A DNA stretch of 64,000 bases from Desulfobacterales bacterium (GCA_028277765.1 JANQFQ010000115.1:1-64000), one strand, 5' to 3'; shown: positions 33,190 to 43,175, counted from the stretch's first letter. Program-made: numbers and translations. The notes: a model not told the origin generated them from the letters alone.

Positions 33190-34116
33190 ATGTCGGAAAT
33201 TGAACGATTATATGATATTGCTGTTAGATATTTGAGTAATGGGCATTATAACCAGGCGATTGACTACCTGCGGAAGGTTTTGTCAGAAGAACCTGATCAC
33301 GCTGAAGCGCACGCTGCCCTGTCAATGAGTCTCTATAGTATGAACAGACTGTATGCAGCCCAATATGAAGCGGGTGTGGCTCTTGAGCTGGAACCGGATC
33401 TGCCCATTGCCCATTATGCCATGACATGGACCATGATCTGCATGCGGAATTTCAAAAAAGCCGAAGAGCATCTGACAATTCTCCTTGAAATTGAGCCGAA
33501 CGATCCTGAGAACTACAGGGTGAAGGCGCATCTTTTAGAACTGAAAGGGAAAAAGGATGTTGCGCTGGGTATCCTGCTCGAAGCACTGGCACTCGATCCT
33601 GAATCTCCTAAAACAAAAACTGAACTGGGAAGCATTTATATTGATCAAGGTAATATTCAGGAAGCTGAAAAGTATGCAAGGGAAGTGCTTGAGGAATATC
33701 CTGAATACCAGGACGCCCTGACCTTAATGGGGAAAGTCCTGCTCCAGAAGGGGCAAATCGATGATGCTAAAGAACATGCCATGTGGGCGCTTCGACAGAA
33801 TCCGTCTGACCATCAAACCCTCTACCTGATGTCGGCGATCAAGGCCAGAACCAATATATTTCTCGGTTTGTGGTGGCGGTTTCAAACCAAAATGTCTCAG
33901 CTTGGAGATATTAAAACCATAATGTTTCTCCTTGCCGCCTTTATGTTAGCGCAAATCTTTACTATCTTTTCCCAGCAAAACGGTGCTGAAACGACCGCGG
34001 AGGTCATAAGATATGTATGGCTCGGTTTGTGTATATACACATGGGTTGGGCCGACTATCTTTGAAAGGGCGCTGAAAAAGGAACTTGCTGGGGTGGAACT
34101 GGATCAGGATTTTTAA
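33190..34116 (+). CDS. TPR protein with C-terminal membrane segments
   Basis: This 308-residue protein has about six tetratricopeptide repeats from residue 5 to roughly 220; NGHYNQAIDYLRKVLSEEPD and AEAHAALSMSLYSMNRLYAA are typical. Two hydrophobic helices follow near residues 240-262 and 270-292. ATG 33190 is favoured because it follows the upstream stop by two bases. TPR arrays usually scaffold protein complexes. With the AAA+ ATPase (also TPR-bearing) and the membrane protein, it suggests a membrane-bound remodelling complex. Confidence 0.82.
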   Translation: MSEIERLYDIAVRYLSNGHYNQAIDYLRKVLSEEPDHAEAHAALSMSLYSMNRLYAAQYEAGVALELEPDLPIAHYAMTWTMICMRNFKKAEEHLTILLEIEPNDPENYRVKAHLLELKGKKDVALGILLEALALDPESPKTKTELGSIYIDQGNIQEAEKYAREVLEEYPEYQDALTLMGKVLLQKGQIDDAKEHAMWALRQNPSDHQTLYLMSAIKARTNIFLGLWWRFQTKMSQLGDIKTIMFLLAAFMLAQIFTIFSQQNGAETTAEVIRYVWLGLCIYTWVGPTIFERALKKELAGVELDQDF

Positions 34117-34119
34117 GGT

Positions 34120-35127
34120 TTAACTGCTGTAATACGCTGTATACCACTCAATAAAGTTTTTTATCCCTTGATTTATATCAGTATCAGGTCTGAAGCCTGT
34201 GGCAGTGCTCAGGCTGGCCACGTCCGCGTATGTGGCGGGCACATCACCGGGCTGCATGGGGAGAAAATTCTTTTTCGCTTCCTTGCCGAGGGCGTCCTCT
34301 ATGGCTTTGATAAAATCCATCAGCTCTACCGGCTGGTTGTTGCCGATGTTATAAAGGCGATACGGGGCAGGGCTGGTTCCGGGATCCGGTGCGTTGCCAT
34401 CCCAGTCAGGATTAGGTTCAGGCACCTGTTCCATCACGCGGACAACGCCTTCAATGATGTCGTCAATGTAAGTAAAGTCACGTTTCATTTTTCCGTTATT
34501 GAACACATCAATGGGCCTGTCTTCCTGGATCGCCTTTGTGAAAAGGAAAAGGGCCATGTCCGGGCGTCCCCAGGGGCCATAAACCGTAAAGAATCTGAGA
34601 CCGGTTGTGGGTATGTTATACAGGTAGCTGTATGTGTGTGCCATGAGTTCATTGCTCTTTTTGGACGCAGCATAAAGACTGATCGGGTGGTCCACATTAT
34701 CATGCACGGAGAACGGCATCCTGGTATTCAGACCGTAAACAGAGCTGCTGGAAGCGTATATCAGGTGGGGGACTTTGGAATGCCGGCAGCCTTCAAGGAT
34801 GTTGGTGAAGCCAACGATATTGCTGCTAATATACGCATGGGGATTTTTAAGGCTGTACCGGACACCTGCCTGGGCAGCCAGGTTTACCACCCGATCAAAC
34901 GCGTGCTGTTTAAACAGGTCTTCCATTTCATTCCGGGCGGCAAGGTCGATTTTTACAAAAGAGAAATGATCAAACGGTTCAAGCTGTTTGAGTCTGGCTT
35001 CTTTAAGGCTGACATCATAGTAGTCATTGATCATGTCCAGCCCTATAACTGTGTGGCCGTCATTTAAAAGGCGTCTGCTGAGATGAAAGCCGATAAAACC
35101 GGCAGCACCTGTCACCAGTATTTTCAT
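34120..35127 (-). CDS. UDP-glucuronate 4-epimerase-like sugar-nucleotide epimerase
   Basis: This 335-residue short-chain dehydrogenase has the N-terminal NAD site [15 protein letters not shown] and the catalytic Ser/Tyr-x3-Lys (SSSSVYG and YAASKKSNE). The stretch [20 protein letters not shown] is characteristic of UDP-glucuronate epimerases making UDP-galacturonate. It has a full family length. Its start overlaps the stop of the sulfurylase/kinase gene by one base (TAATG), so both are co-translated. A role in supplying uronic acid for a surface polysaccharide is likely; nearby glycosyltransferases were not seen. Confidence 0.9.
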   Translation of the reverse strand: MKILVTGAAGFIGFHLSRRLLNDGHTVIGLDMINDYYDVSLKEARLKQLEPFDHFSFVKIDLAARNEMEDLFKQHAFDRVVNLAAQAGVRYSLKNPHAYISSNIVGFTNILEGCRHSKVPHLIYASSSSVYGLNTRMPFSVHDNVDHPISLYAASKKSNELMAHTYSYLYNIPTTGLRFFTVYGPWGRPDMALFLFTKAIQEDRPIDVFNNGKMKRDFTYIDDIIEGVVRVMEQVPEPNPDWDGNAPDPGTSPAPYRLYNIGNNQPVELMDFIKAIEDALGKEAKKNFLPMQPGDVPATYADVASLSTATGFRPDTDINQGIKNFIEWYTAYYSS

Positions 35128-36842
35128 TAGATATAACCCTTCTGTCCCATTAAAAGGAGTATCTCCTGTGCGGCTTCATCAGGAGTGAGGTTTGTTGTGT
35201 CTATGCGGACTTCCGGTTTTTCAGGTATTTCATAAGGGTCGTCTATGCCAGTAAAACCTTTAATAATACCTGCCCGGGCTTTTGCGTACATCCCTTTTCG
35301 GTCTCTTTTTTCGCATTCTTCAATGGGCGTGGCAACATGCACTTCTATGAAACCGCCGTATTCTTCGATTGTTTCCCGTATTTCACGGCGTGTCAGGGTG
35401 TATGGGGCGATGGGTGCGCAAATGGCGATGCCGCGGTTCTTGGTGATTTCGCTTGCTACAAAACCGATACGCCGGACATTGATATCCCTGTGTTCCTTTG
35501 AAAAATTCAGTTCACTGGACAGGTTCCTCCGGACAATATCGCCGTCAAGAAGTGTCACAGGTCTGTCGCCGATTTCAAGGAATCGTGAGTAAAGAACCTT
35601 GGCTATTGTTGATTTGCCTGATCCTGAAAGACCGGTCATGAAAATCGTCGCCCCCTGGCGGCGCGGAGGAGGATAGGCTTTTCTGATTTCAGCCACTACT
35701 TCAGGAAAAGTGGACCAGTCATGGATACGTTTTCCCTCCATGATACGGTTCCTGATGTCAGTGCCGGAGAGTGCAATGGTTTGGGTGCCTTCCGGGACCT
35801 GGTCCACAGAACGGAATTCATCTTCAATGGGAAGGTAGACCATCTCCTTAAAGGGAATAATCTCAACGCCGATTTCTTCGCTTAGATCTGTGGCAAGTGT
35901 GCGGGCAGCATGACTTTTATAATACGGTTTTCCAGAGGAATCGTTTCCTGGGCTCGCGTGATCATGTCCTATAATAAAATGAGAACATCCGTAGTTTTTC
36001 GCGATGATGGACTGCAGAACAGCATCCCGTGGCCCTGCCAAGCGCATGGCAAGGGGCAGGAGGTTCAGAACAAAAGAATCCGGCGGATAGTTGCGTGTTA
36101 TTTCGCGGTAGCACCTGACCCGTGTGTAGTGATCAAAATCCCCGGGCTTTGTTGTGCCCACAACCGGAAGCAGTAAGAGGTTCGCTTTTGCCTGCCGCAT
36201 GGCATTTACAGTCATTTCAAATGTCGGCCTGTGAACAGGGTGTCTTGTCTGAAAACTGACAACACGCTGCCACCCGAACTTTTTGAAAATGTTTCTTACC
36301 TCCTCAGGGGTCAAACGGAGTTGTTTAAAATCAAAATGAATGGGTGTGCTGACCGCCTCGATCCGTCCGCCGATATAATAGTCACCAGCAATGTTAAAGA
36401 GATAGTGAATGCCGGGATGGGCCGGATCATTTGTATTAAATACAAAGGAGGCTTCTTTTTCTCGGTCTATTGGCCATATGTCTTCAATATGCATGAGGGC
36501 CAAAAGGAATCCTTCCGGGTCCCTCAAGGTTACCATCTTGCCAATCTCAAGGCTTTTTGCAGTTGTTTCAGATATGTCGAGGCATACCGGGTGAGGCCAG
36601 ACAATTCCATTTTTCAGACGCATCTTTTCAAGAACTGAATGATAATCAGCACTGGTCATAAATCCAGTAAGAGGGGAGAAAATCCCTGTGGTAAGCAGTT
36701 CAAAATCACAGATCTGTCTGTCATTCAGAATTATTTCCGGCAGGTCTATTGCTGTATTCTTTAAGTCCATGCAGCGGTTTTCATCAGCAAGAAGATTGAC
36801 AAGGGATCCGCCATGGGGTTTATTATTCAAAATGTTATTCAT
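35127..36842 (-). CDS. ATP sulfurylase/APS kinase fusion with a variant sulfurylase site
   Basis: This roughly 571-residue bifunctional protein would convert sulfate to APS and PAPS. The sulfurylase part (to about residue 385) carries [14 protein letters not shown] (about 197-210). Standard enzymes have QTRNP-xHR-xH, so the second His of the HxxH pair is a Thr here. GHDHASPG replaces the usual GRDHAGPG. The C-terminal APS kinase has an intact Walker A (GLSGSGKST), a DGD motif and [11 protein letters not shown]. Kinase activity is therefore more certain than sulfurylase activity. It lies between the SGNH genes and the epimerase in one minus-strand operon, which suggests polysaccharide sulfation rather than respiration. 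ATG 36842 is chosen; a TTG lies five codons upstream. Confidence 0.88.
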   Translation of the reverse strand: MNNILNNKPHGGSLVNLLADENRCMDLKNTAIDLPEIILNDRQICDFELLTTGIFSPLTGFMTSADYHSVLEKMRLKNGIVWPHPVCLDISETTAKSLEIGKMVTLRDPEGFLLALMHIEDIWPIDREKEASFVFNTNDPAHPGIHYLFNIAGDYYIGGRIEAVSTPIHFDFKQLRLTPEEVRNIFKKFGWQRVVSFQTRHPVHRPTFEMTVNAMRQAKANLLLLPVVGTTKPGDFDHYTRVRCYREITRNYPPDSFVLNLLPLAMRLAGPRDAVLQSIIAKNYGCSHFIIGHDHASPGNDSSGKPYYKSHAARTLATDLSEEIGVEIIPFKEMVYLPIEDEFRSVDQVPEGTQTIALSGTDIRNRIMEGKRIHDWSTFPEVVAEIRKAYPPPRRQGATIFMTGLSGSGKSTIAKVLYSRFLEIGDRPVTLLDGDIVRRNLSSELNFSKEHRDINVRRIGFVASEITKNRGIAICAPIAPYTLTRREIRETIEEYGGFIEVHVATPIEECEKRDRKGMYAKARAGIIKGFTGIDDPYEIPEKPEVRIDTTNLTPDEAAQEILLLMGQKGYI

Positions 36843-36994
36843 CCGATCAAGTTCCAAATTGGCATTTTGAAGAAGGTAATATGGAAAAATTTCAAAACGA
36901 TCAAATTATAATTCATTCTCCATAGCTGTAAACTATTTAATTTTATTGAACAATAACTAGATCACGCTTGCATAAATGTCAATAATGAAAAATA

Positions 36995-38215
36995 TTATAA
37001 GAATCGGTTTTTCATCAGAGAATCAGCGATAACTTTTGCCAGGATCTCTGACATCTCTGCTGAATAGTTAACACAATTAATATACAGCTGTTTATCTGTT
37101 TTTGCCTGTATGTCAGCACACCAGAAAAAATTTACCCCAAAAGATTTCTGTTCATACAGATATTTCACTTGTCTGTATCCCACAGCCGCACTATGGCCAG
37201 CCATGATGTTTTTCTCGCAGGAGATGTCGATTTTCATGTCATATCCATATATTGAAACCGGTTGCCAGACAAAGACCGGTTTAGTGCCAAAAGCACGGGC
37301 AGCAGCTTCAATCAGTTTTTTGTTTTCAATGTATCTACTGACCATGCTGGCATTCTTCTTCCGCTCATTTGCAGTGCTCCCTATTTCCTCAGCAGGACTG
37401 TTCAACATCTTTTCGAGTGAAGCAGAAATGTTATGTTGATCTGCTAATGGACCCGGACTGTAAGCGATTAGTGGAAACGCGTCCAGAATCATGTGCGCCA
37501 ACTCCCTGGTCACTGTTTCCTGGTCATCAAGTTTTATTTTTTTTCTGTTCATGTGCTGGTATAAGATATCTGAGAACAGGGGCCGGCCAGTGCTGTTGCT
37601 GAATTCATTCATTCCGTCTATAAATAGAGCGATATCCGGGGCAGGATATAATATTAACAGCTTTTCAAAAAGCATCCGCTCCTGGGTGGAAAAGTAAAAG
37701 GCCCTTCCAAAGTTATACACACAGATATCCTGTCTCTTTTCTTTAGTTAGAAAAGCCTGCAGATATGAAGCAATGGTATGTTCATCAGGCACCCCATATC
37801 CAAAGACCGTGCCGCCTCCGAAGATAAAGATATTTGTGTTACCGGGATCAGGTGGCCAGGGGCCCTGGTCTTTTGAATACCTGAAACCGTTTTTATCAAT
37901 ATTAACATATCTGCCGCTATAAGGGCGCTCTTTGAACTGTGTATACGAATCATATTCAAGCGCTCCCTGCCGCCAAGTTTCAGCAAGCAGCAGGTCTGTC
38001 TCTTTGCGGGTAAAATGGGGATAATTTTCTTCTTTATAAATACAATTGTTTAACAAAGACGGGGAGACAGGGCTGGCAGTATTGTTGCCATGTGCCTGCA
38101 GATGAAGGAATAAAAGATATGTGCCAGCAGAAAAAGATAGCAGAACCACCAAATTAAAGATAATCAGGGCGGATATTTCATAAAATTTAATCAATTTGTT
38201 TCGGGTAATGCGCAT
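36995..38215 (-). CDS. SGNH-hydrolase paralogue lacking catalytic residues
   Basis: This 406-residue membrane-anchored protein (N-terminal helix about 13-36) is clearly paralogous to its upstream neighbour; both share FTQFKERPY-type and VNIDKNGFR blocks. In SGNH enzymes the nucleophile lies in FGGST; here it is FGGGT (G135). The C-terminal Asp-x2-His of block V, DRIH in the paralogue, is N380-C-V-N383 here. The block III Asn in DGMN is kept. All three triad positions are thus lost, so it is predicted to be a pseudoenzyme. It is 54 bases from the paralogue in the same operon. The function may be binding or regulatory. Confidence 0.8.
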   Translation of the reverse strand: MRITRNKLIKFYEISALIIFNLVVLLSFSAGTYLLFLHLQAHGNNTASPVSPSLLNNCIYKEENYPHFTRKETDLLLAETWRQGALEYDSYTQFKERPYSGRYVNIDKNGFRYSKDQGPWPPDPGNTNIFIFGGGTVFGYGVPDEHTIASYLQAFLTKEKRQDICVYNFGRAFYFSTQERMLFEKLLILYPAPDIALFIDGMNEFSNSTGRPLFSDILYQHMNRKKIKLDDQETVTRELAHMILDAFPLIAYSPGPLADQHNISASLEKMLNSPAEEIGSTANERKKNASMVSRYIENKKLIEAAARAFGTKPVFVWQPVSIYGYDMKIDISCEKNIMAGHSAAVGYRQVKYLYEQKSFGVNFFWCADIQAKTDKQLYINCVNYSAEMSEILAKVIADSLMKNRFL

Positions 38216-38269
38216 TTATAATTCATCCTGTCATGACTGCTCAAGTAACCATATGGATCAAGGTGACGG

Positions 38270-39439
38270 TCATGACACAGACTCCTTTTTCAGTCGGATA
38301 AGGTTACGTTCGAACATCATCTTGGCAATGGCTTCAGACAGTAGTTTTGTCATTTTGGCTGTATAATGGATCCTGTCCACATACAGCGGTTCACAGATTC
38401 CTTTCTGGATATCAGCGCACCATAGAAAATCGTTCCCTGGTGGTCTTTCTTTCTGTAATTTAAATAGATACTGGTATTTATGCTTCTGTGGATATCTAAA
38501 AAGATTGTCGTTTAAGAACGGGTGACATTCCAGGTCATATTTGTATTCTGGAATCGGCTGCCAGACAAATACAGGCTGGACCGAATAAGCAGCTGCCGCA
38601 GCCCGGATGATGTTTATGTTGGAAAAGTATTTTTTTATTTCATTTGCACTTGAAATCCTGGCATCTTTACGCAAAAAGGCGATATGTTTTAACTGCACAA
38701 GGGGAAGGGCGTTGAAATAGGCTGTCATATTTTTACAAACATCAGGCTCATGTGCGGCGTGGAAAGAATGATCCATGAAATGCCGTAACCGCTCTGAAAA
38801 AAAAGGCTGATCATCAAAAGCGCCGGATGAGCCGTTCAGTCCGTCAATAAACAGGGCCATGTCTGGAACAAAACCAGCAGACAGGAGCTGTTCGAAAAAT
38901 ACCCGCTCCTGTGAAATATAATAGAAGCCTCTGGCAAAGTTATAAACCCTGATATCATAAGCTGTTGTCGCAGATAAAGCCTCCTGCAGATATGAAGCGA
39001 TTGTCTGATCGTCAGGCAGGCCGTAACAAAAAGCTGTTGAGCCTCCGAAAATGAATATATTATACGAATCACGGTTGGGCGGCCAGGGGCCCTGGTTTTT
39101 TGATACCCTAAAACCGTTTTTGTCAATGTTAACAAACCTCCCTTTATAAGGACGCTCTTTAAACTGGGTGAATGATTCATATTCAAAGGGCCTTTCCCGC
39201 CAGGTCTCTTTGATAAGGGCCTTTACTTCTTCTTCAGTGAAGTCAGGATAGATTTTTTTTATTATGTGTCTGCTGCATTTTCCATCCACAGGAGTATTTG
39301 ATTCAGCGGATCTGAAAAAAATCTTATAAGCGAAAAAGAGCATGATATTACAGAGGGCAAGGATAATAAGGGTATGAAGAAACAGGACGGCGACTTTTGT
39401 GTAAAACCGTTTAAATCTTTTAAAGGTGTCAAACAACAT
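38270..39439 (-). CDS. Membrane-anchored SGNH/GDSL-like hydrolase
   Basis: This 389-residue protein has an N-terminal membrane helix (about 16-42) and a periplasmic SGNH-type domain. The blocks are present: FGGSTAFCYG with nucleophile S134, DGLN with the oxyanion Asn, and DRIH with D355/H358. Related hydrolases remove or transfer acyl groups, often acetyl, on envelope polysaccharides. It begins seven bases after the stop of the sigma-54 activator gene and precedes its inactive paralogue, so it is probably co-transcribed with both. Substrate unknown; acetyl or sulfate esters of a surface glycan are candidates. Confidence 0.8.
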   Translation of the reverse strand: MLFDTFKRFKRFYTKVAVLFLHTLIILALCNIMLFFAYKIFFRSAESNTPVDGKCSRHIIKKIYPDFTEEEVKALIKETWRERPFEYESFTQFKERPYKGRFVNIDKNGFRVSKNQGPWPPNRDSYNIFIFGGSTAFCYGLPDDQTIASYLQEALSATTAYDIRVYNFARGFYYISQERVFFEQLLSAGFVPDMALFIDGLNGSSGAFDDQPFFSERLRHFMDHSFHAAHEPDVCKNMTAYFNALPLVQLKHIAFLRKDARISSANEIKKYFSNINIIRAAAAAYSVQPVFVWQPIPEYKYDLECHPFLNDNLFRYPQKHKYQYLFKLQKERPPGNDFLWCADIQKGICEPLYVDRIHYTAKMTKLLSEAIAKMMFERNLIRLKKESVS

Positions 39440-39445
39440 CAGTGC

Positions 39446-40918
39446 TTAACTCTCTATGTATTTCTTTACCGTACGGCGGTCAAGTTTTGTGCGCCGGGCC
39501 ACCTCGCCATAGGTGCCGAACCTGTCGTAAAGCAGTCGGCAATACCCCTTGATAAGGTTCTGGGCGTCAATGTCACCTTTTTCCATCTTATCTGAGAGCT
39601 GTGATCCGGTTCCATGTGAAGAAGAGATCATGATGCTTTTGTAGCTGCGGTTTAAGAGTATCCTCCTTACGCACTGTGCCAGCTCCCTGACATTGCCCGG
39701 CCATATGTATGTCTTCCCTACTTGCTGTAAGACTGCTTTCCGAACCATTTCAACAAGGCCAGCAGATCGGTTTCCGGTTATCCGTTCAACCGTGTGGTCC
39801 AGCAGATCATTGAGCTCTTCAGGATCCTCTTTTATTCTCTGCCAGAGGGGAGGGACATGAATAATGTCTGAGCAGAGACGATAAAAGAAGTCATCCCTGA
39901 ACAGGGATTTGCCACGGATTTCTTCAATGGGTCGATTTGTGGCGGCGATAATCCTCCCTTCAAACCTGTTTTCAGAGTGACTCCCCACAGGAGCGTATGT
40001 CCTTTCCTCCAATACCTTGAGGAGTTTGATCTGAACGGGAACAGCGACTTCTCCGATTTCATCTAAAAAGATGGCGCCGCAAGGACTGCATTTGTCAAAA
40101 ATACCCTTATGATCATCGACCGCGCCGGTAAAGGCCCCTTTTTTATGTCCGAAAAGTTCTGATTCAATAAGGTTTTCTGAAAACTGTGACAGGTTCAGGG
40201 ATATAAACGAGCTGGTGAAGCTCTCTGTAAATGATTGTTTTTTCTCATCAAAAGGGATGAAGCCGCTGCAACCTATGGCACTGGCGGCAGCACCTTTGCC
40301 GGTCCCTGTTTCCCCGAGTATAAGGGTTGAAAAATCTTCCATACGGTTCCAGAGGTACTGGTTGTACAGGTCCAGATCATAGGTGAAGATATTATTCCAA
40401 AGGCTTTCCCGCAATTTTTTCATGCACGCGCTGCGGCCGATCAGCTGCCTGTCTATCAGGTAGAAAGCTCTCCTGAGCTGGTAGCAGAGTGCGAAAAAAT
40501 GGAGAATTTCATCATGGGTAAAGCCCCGCCGGTCTAAAAAAGAGAAGGCGTCACGGGCGAAATCGATTTTAACGGTTGTTTCACCGGACGTCATCTGTTC
40601 ATTGATCAGAGCATCGAATTTCTTTACAAAAAAATGGAAAAATTCGAACATAAACGAAACCATCATTGTTTTACGGTCTTTTTCCGTAAAACTGTCTAGT
40701 CTTCCCCTGCCGTCTTTTTCAAGGTGGCTGAGTCTTTTTCTTACTTCGTCAATGGTCTTTTCAAGGAGTTCCTCCCTTGAAACTCCCGGAAACATACCGG
40801 CGATTTTAAGGTCTACCTCGACCCTTTCATCTGAAAAAGGGTTGGCAAGGACTGCCTGGTTAACAAGGGAGAAGAATTCACGTTCTTCAGGATTGAGACG
40901 TTTTTTTGATGGCATCAT
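39446..40918 (-). CDS. Sigma-54-dependent transcriptional activator
   Basis: This 490-residue enhancer-binding protein has an N-terminal region of about 175 residues of unknown type, helical and not a receiver. An AAA+ central domain follows with Walker A GETGTGKG, the sigma-54 contact loop GAFTGA and Walker B GAIFLDEIGE. A C-terminal helix-turn-helix ends YGEVARRTKLDRRTVKKYI, where the ARRTKLDRRTVKKY helix should contact DNA. It lacks a phosphorylation site, so it probably senses a ligand or partner protein. It starts 197 bases from the divergent VIT/VWA gene, which carries a sigma-54-like promoter, and heads the minus-strand SGNH operon. Confidence 0.92.
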   Translation of the reverse strand: MMPSKKRLNPEEREFFSLVNQAVLANPFSDERVEVDLKIAGMFPGVSREELLEKTIDEVRKRLSHLEKDGRGRLDSFTEKDRKTMMVSFMFEFFHFFVKKFDALINEQMTSGETTVKIDFARDAFSFLDRRGFTHDEILHFFALCYQLRRAFYLIDRQLIGRSACMKKLRESLWNNIFTYDLDLYNQYLWNRMEDFSTLILGETGTGKGAAASAIGCSGFIPFDEKKQSFTESFTSSFISLNLSQFSENLIESELFGHKKGAFTGAVDDHKGIFDKCSPCGAIFLDEIGEVAVPVQIKLLKVLEERTYAPVGSHSENRFEGRIIAATNRPIEEIRGKSLFRDDFFYRLCSDIIHVPPLWQRIKEDPEELNDLLDHTVERITGNRSAGLVEMVRKAVLQQVGKTYIWPGNVRELAQCVRRILLNRSYKSIMISSSHGTGSQLSDKMEKGDIDAQNLIKGYCRLLYDRFGTYGEVARRTKLDRRTVKKYIES

Positions 40919-41059
40919 TATATCCCTTATATGGAGTCATTGAAAGTATTCATCGTATGCATGGAATGTACATGAAAATAATTAGCACAGAATTTTTAAA
41001 AAATCAAATAAAGATTAAAAATGAAGATATATTAAATGGTTATAGTCAATATAAGATTG

Positions 41060-41075
41060 TGGCATGATTGTTGAT
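41060..41075 (+). promoter_or_regulatory. Putative sigma-54 promoter (-24/-12)
   Basis: TGGCATG-ATTG-TTGAT fits the consensus TGGCACG-N4-TTGCW with GG at 41061-41062 and the -12 element 41071-41075 (TTGAT instead of TTGCA). It lies 40 bases before the VIT/VWA start and beside a divergent sigma-54 activator gene. Confidence 0.6.
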
Positions 41076-41114
41076 ATATTTAGTTTAAAAAAAACAACAA
41101 AAGGGGGTTGTATT

Positions 41115-43175
41115 ATGAAAACGTTATTCAAGAAATTAACAGGAACAGTGATGGTCGTATTGATGACAACAGGACTGTGGGCAAACATGGCAAGCGCAGC
41201 AGGGCTTTTGAAACCAGTCAGCGGCAGTGCTTCCCTAGTTCAGATGAAGTCCCATGAAGTGAACGTAACAATAAATAACGGTTTCGCAAAAACTGAAGTT
41301 GACCAGATTTTTGTTAACACAGGTAACGTGGATGTTGAGGCAGTCTATTCCTTTCCAGTTCCCCGGCAGGCCAGCCTTTCAGAAGTGAGCCTGTGGATTG
41401 ACGGACAAGAAGTTGTTGGTGAAGTAATGGAGAAGCAGCAGGCTAAGAAGGTATATAATGAACAGAAGGCCAAAGGGAATGATACTGCTCTTGCAGAAAA
41501 GAACAGTTATAAGACGTTTGACGTGAGGGTCTCACCGGTACGTGCGGGTAGGGATACAAGGATCAGGTTGGTTTATTATCAACCAGTTGAGATTGATCTT
41601 AATATTGGCCGGTATGTTTATCACCTTGAGGAAGGCGGGTTTGATAAAAACCAGAATGCCTTCTGGTCGGTTGATGATGTTGTCAATGAAACCTTTAATT
41701 TTAATCTAAAGCTGAAATCCGCTTACCCGGTAAAGAATGTAAGGGTGCCGGATTATGAACAACAGGCGGTCATTACAAAAACAACTTCAAAAGAGAACAA
41801 TATGGGTGAAGTGTATGATGTTCATCTTAGTTTTCCAGAAGGTTCCACCCTGTCAAAGGATATTGTTTTTTATTACCGGCTGAAAGATACCACACCGGCA
41901 AGGGTTGAGTTGGTGCCATACAGGGACGGAGAAGACGGGTCTTTCATGGTTGTAGTTACTCCGGGCGGGGCGCTTGAGCGGATTTCCGAAGGGACAGACT
42001 GGACATTTGTATTGGATGTGTCAGGGAGCATGAGCGGAGAAAAGATTTATACCCTCGGGGAAGGCGTGGCCAAGGTGATCAACAAAATGTCGCCGGAAGA
42101 CAGGTTCAGGGTTATTACCTTCAGCAGCGGTGCACAGGATTTTTCCCGCGGTTATCGGCAAGCTACAAAAGGGAACATCATCAAAATGGCAAAGAATATT
42201 AAAAATTTGAAAACAGGCGGTAGCACGGCCCTTTTCGCGGGCCTTGAGATGGCCTACAAAGGGATGGACCATGACCGTACCACAGGGATTATTCTTGTTA
42301 CCGATGGTGTGGCAAACGACGGCCCTTCAAAGGATATGGATATTATCGAGCTCCACAGGAAATATGATGTCCGTCTGTTTACTTTTGTCATAGGGAACAG
42401 CGCCAACAGGCCGCTTCTTGACCGGCTGGCAAAGGATTCAGGTGGGTTTGCCATGGACATCTCATGCAGTGACGATATTATCGGCAGGATCCTCCAGGCA
42501 AAGGCAAAGATAAGACATGAATGTCTATATAATACAGAACTGAAGTTTTCCGGCGCAAAAGTTAAAAACCTGACACCCGTGTATCTGGGCAACCTTTATA
42601 AAGGCCAGCAGGTGGTTGTTTTCGGTCAATACGACGAACCCGGTAATGTGGAGATCAAACTGACCGGCAGAATAGGCGGGGAACAGAAAACATGGACGTG
42701 CAGGGCTATTCTCCCGGAAAATGACACAGATAATCCTGAGATTGAACGCCTCTGGGCGCTGTCAGCCATAAATGATGTTATGGCGGTTATCCAGGAGAAG
42801 GGAGCCAGAAAAGACCTGCGCGGTAAAGTTGTTAAACTTGGCACTGACTATTCACTGGTTACAGATTACACGTCCATGGTTGTAGTCAAAGAAATTGAGA
42901 TGGAAAACATGGAGATAGAACGGAAGAACGCTGACAGGGTCGCTAAAGAGCGAAGAGCACAGAAAGCAAAGCAGGCCCAGGCAGTGAAGAATTACCGGGT
43001 GGACAACCAGACGAGCAATCCAGGTCAGGCAAACCAGAATACTCAGCAGAAAGCTTCAAACAAAAATACGTTCAAAGGCTTTAGTGCACCCAATATAGGC
43101 TCCGGGCCGGTTGGACCGCTTTTTGTATGGGGCGCTTATTGGCTCCAGAGAAGGAAGAAAAGAAAAACAGGTTAA
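41115..43175 (+). CDS. VIT/VWA surface protein with a C-terminal sorting-like tail
   Basis: This 686-residue exported protein starts at ATG 41115, which follows AAAGGGGGT; an in-frame start at 41064 is less likely. After the signal peptide comes a VIT domain (about 30-150: VNVTINNGFAKTEVDQIF, QKAKKVYNEQKAKG). A VWA domain follows with the metal site D301-V-S-G-S305. After a Lys/Ala-rich helical region the protein ends GSGPVGPLFVWGAYWLQ then RRKKRKTG: a Gly/Pro motif, a hydrophobic segment and a basic tail. That is the layout of C-terminal sorting signals. The next gene is a rhombosortase-like protease, so the pair is likely enzyme and target. Confidence 0.88.
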   Translation: MKTLFKKLTGTVMVVLMTTGLWANMASAAGLLKPVSGSASLVQMKSHEVNVTINNGFAKTEVDQIFVNTGNVDVEAVYSFPVPRQASLSEVSLWIDGQEVVGEVMEKQQAKKVYNEQKAKGNDTALAEKNSYKTFDVRVSPVRAGRDTRIRLVYYQPVEIDLNIGRYVYHLEEGGFDKNQNAFWSVDDVVNETFNFNLKLKSAYPVKNVRVPDYEQQAVITKTTSKENNMGEVYDVHLSFPEGSTLSKDIVFYYRLKDTTPARVELVPYRDGEDGSFMVVVTPGGALERISEGTDWTFVLDVSGSMSGEKIYTLGEGVAKVINKMSPEDRFRVITFSSGAQDFSRGYRQATKGNIIKMAKNIKNLKTGGSTALFAGLEMAYKGMDHDRTTGIILVTDGVANDGPSKDMDIIELHRKYDVRLFTFVIGNSANRPLLDRLAKDSGGFAMDISCSDDIIGRILQAKAKIRHECLYNTELKFSGAKVKNLTPVYLGNLYKGQQVVVFGQYDEPGNVEIKLTGRIGGEQKTWTCRAILPENDTDNPEIERLWALSAINDVMAVIQEKGARKDLRGKVVKLGTDYSLVTDYTSMVVVKEIEMENMEIERKNADRVAKERRAQKAKQAQAVKNYRVDNQTSNPGQANQNTQQKASNKNTFKGFSAPNIGSGPVGPLFVWGAYWLQRRKKRKTG

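Noticed and set aside
34168-35067. A 299-residue plus-strand open frame over the epimerase
   Set aside because: The minus strand encodes a complete epimerase with all motifs; the opposite frame is a by-product of codon bias.
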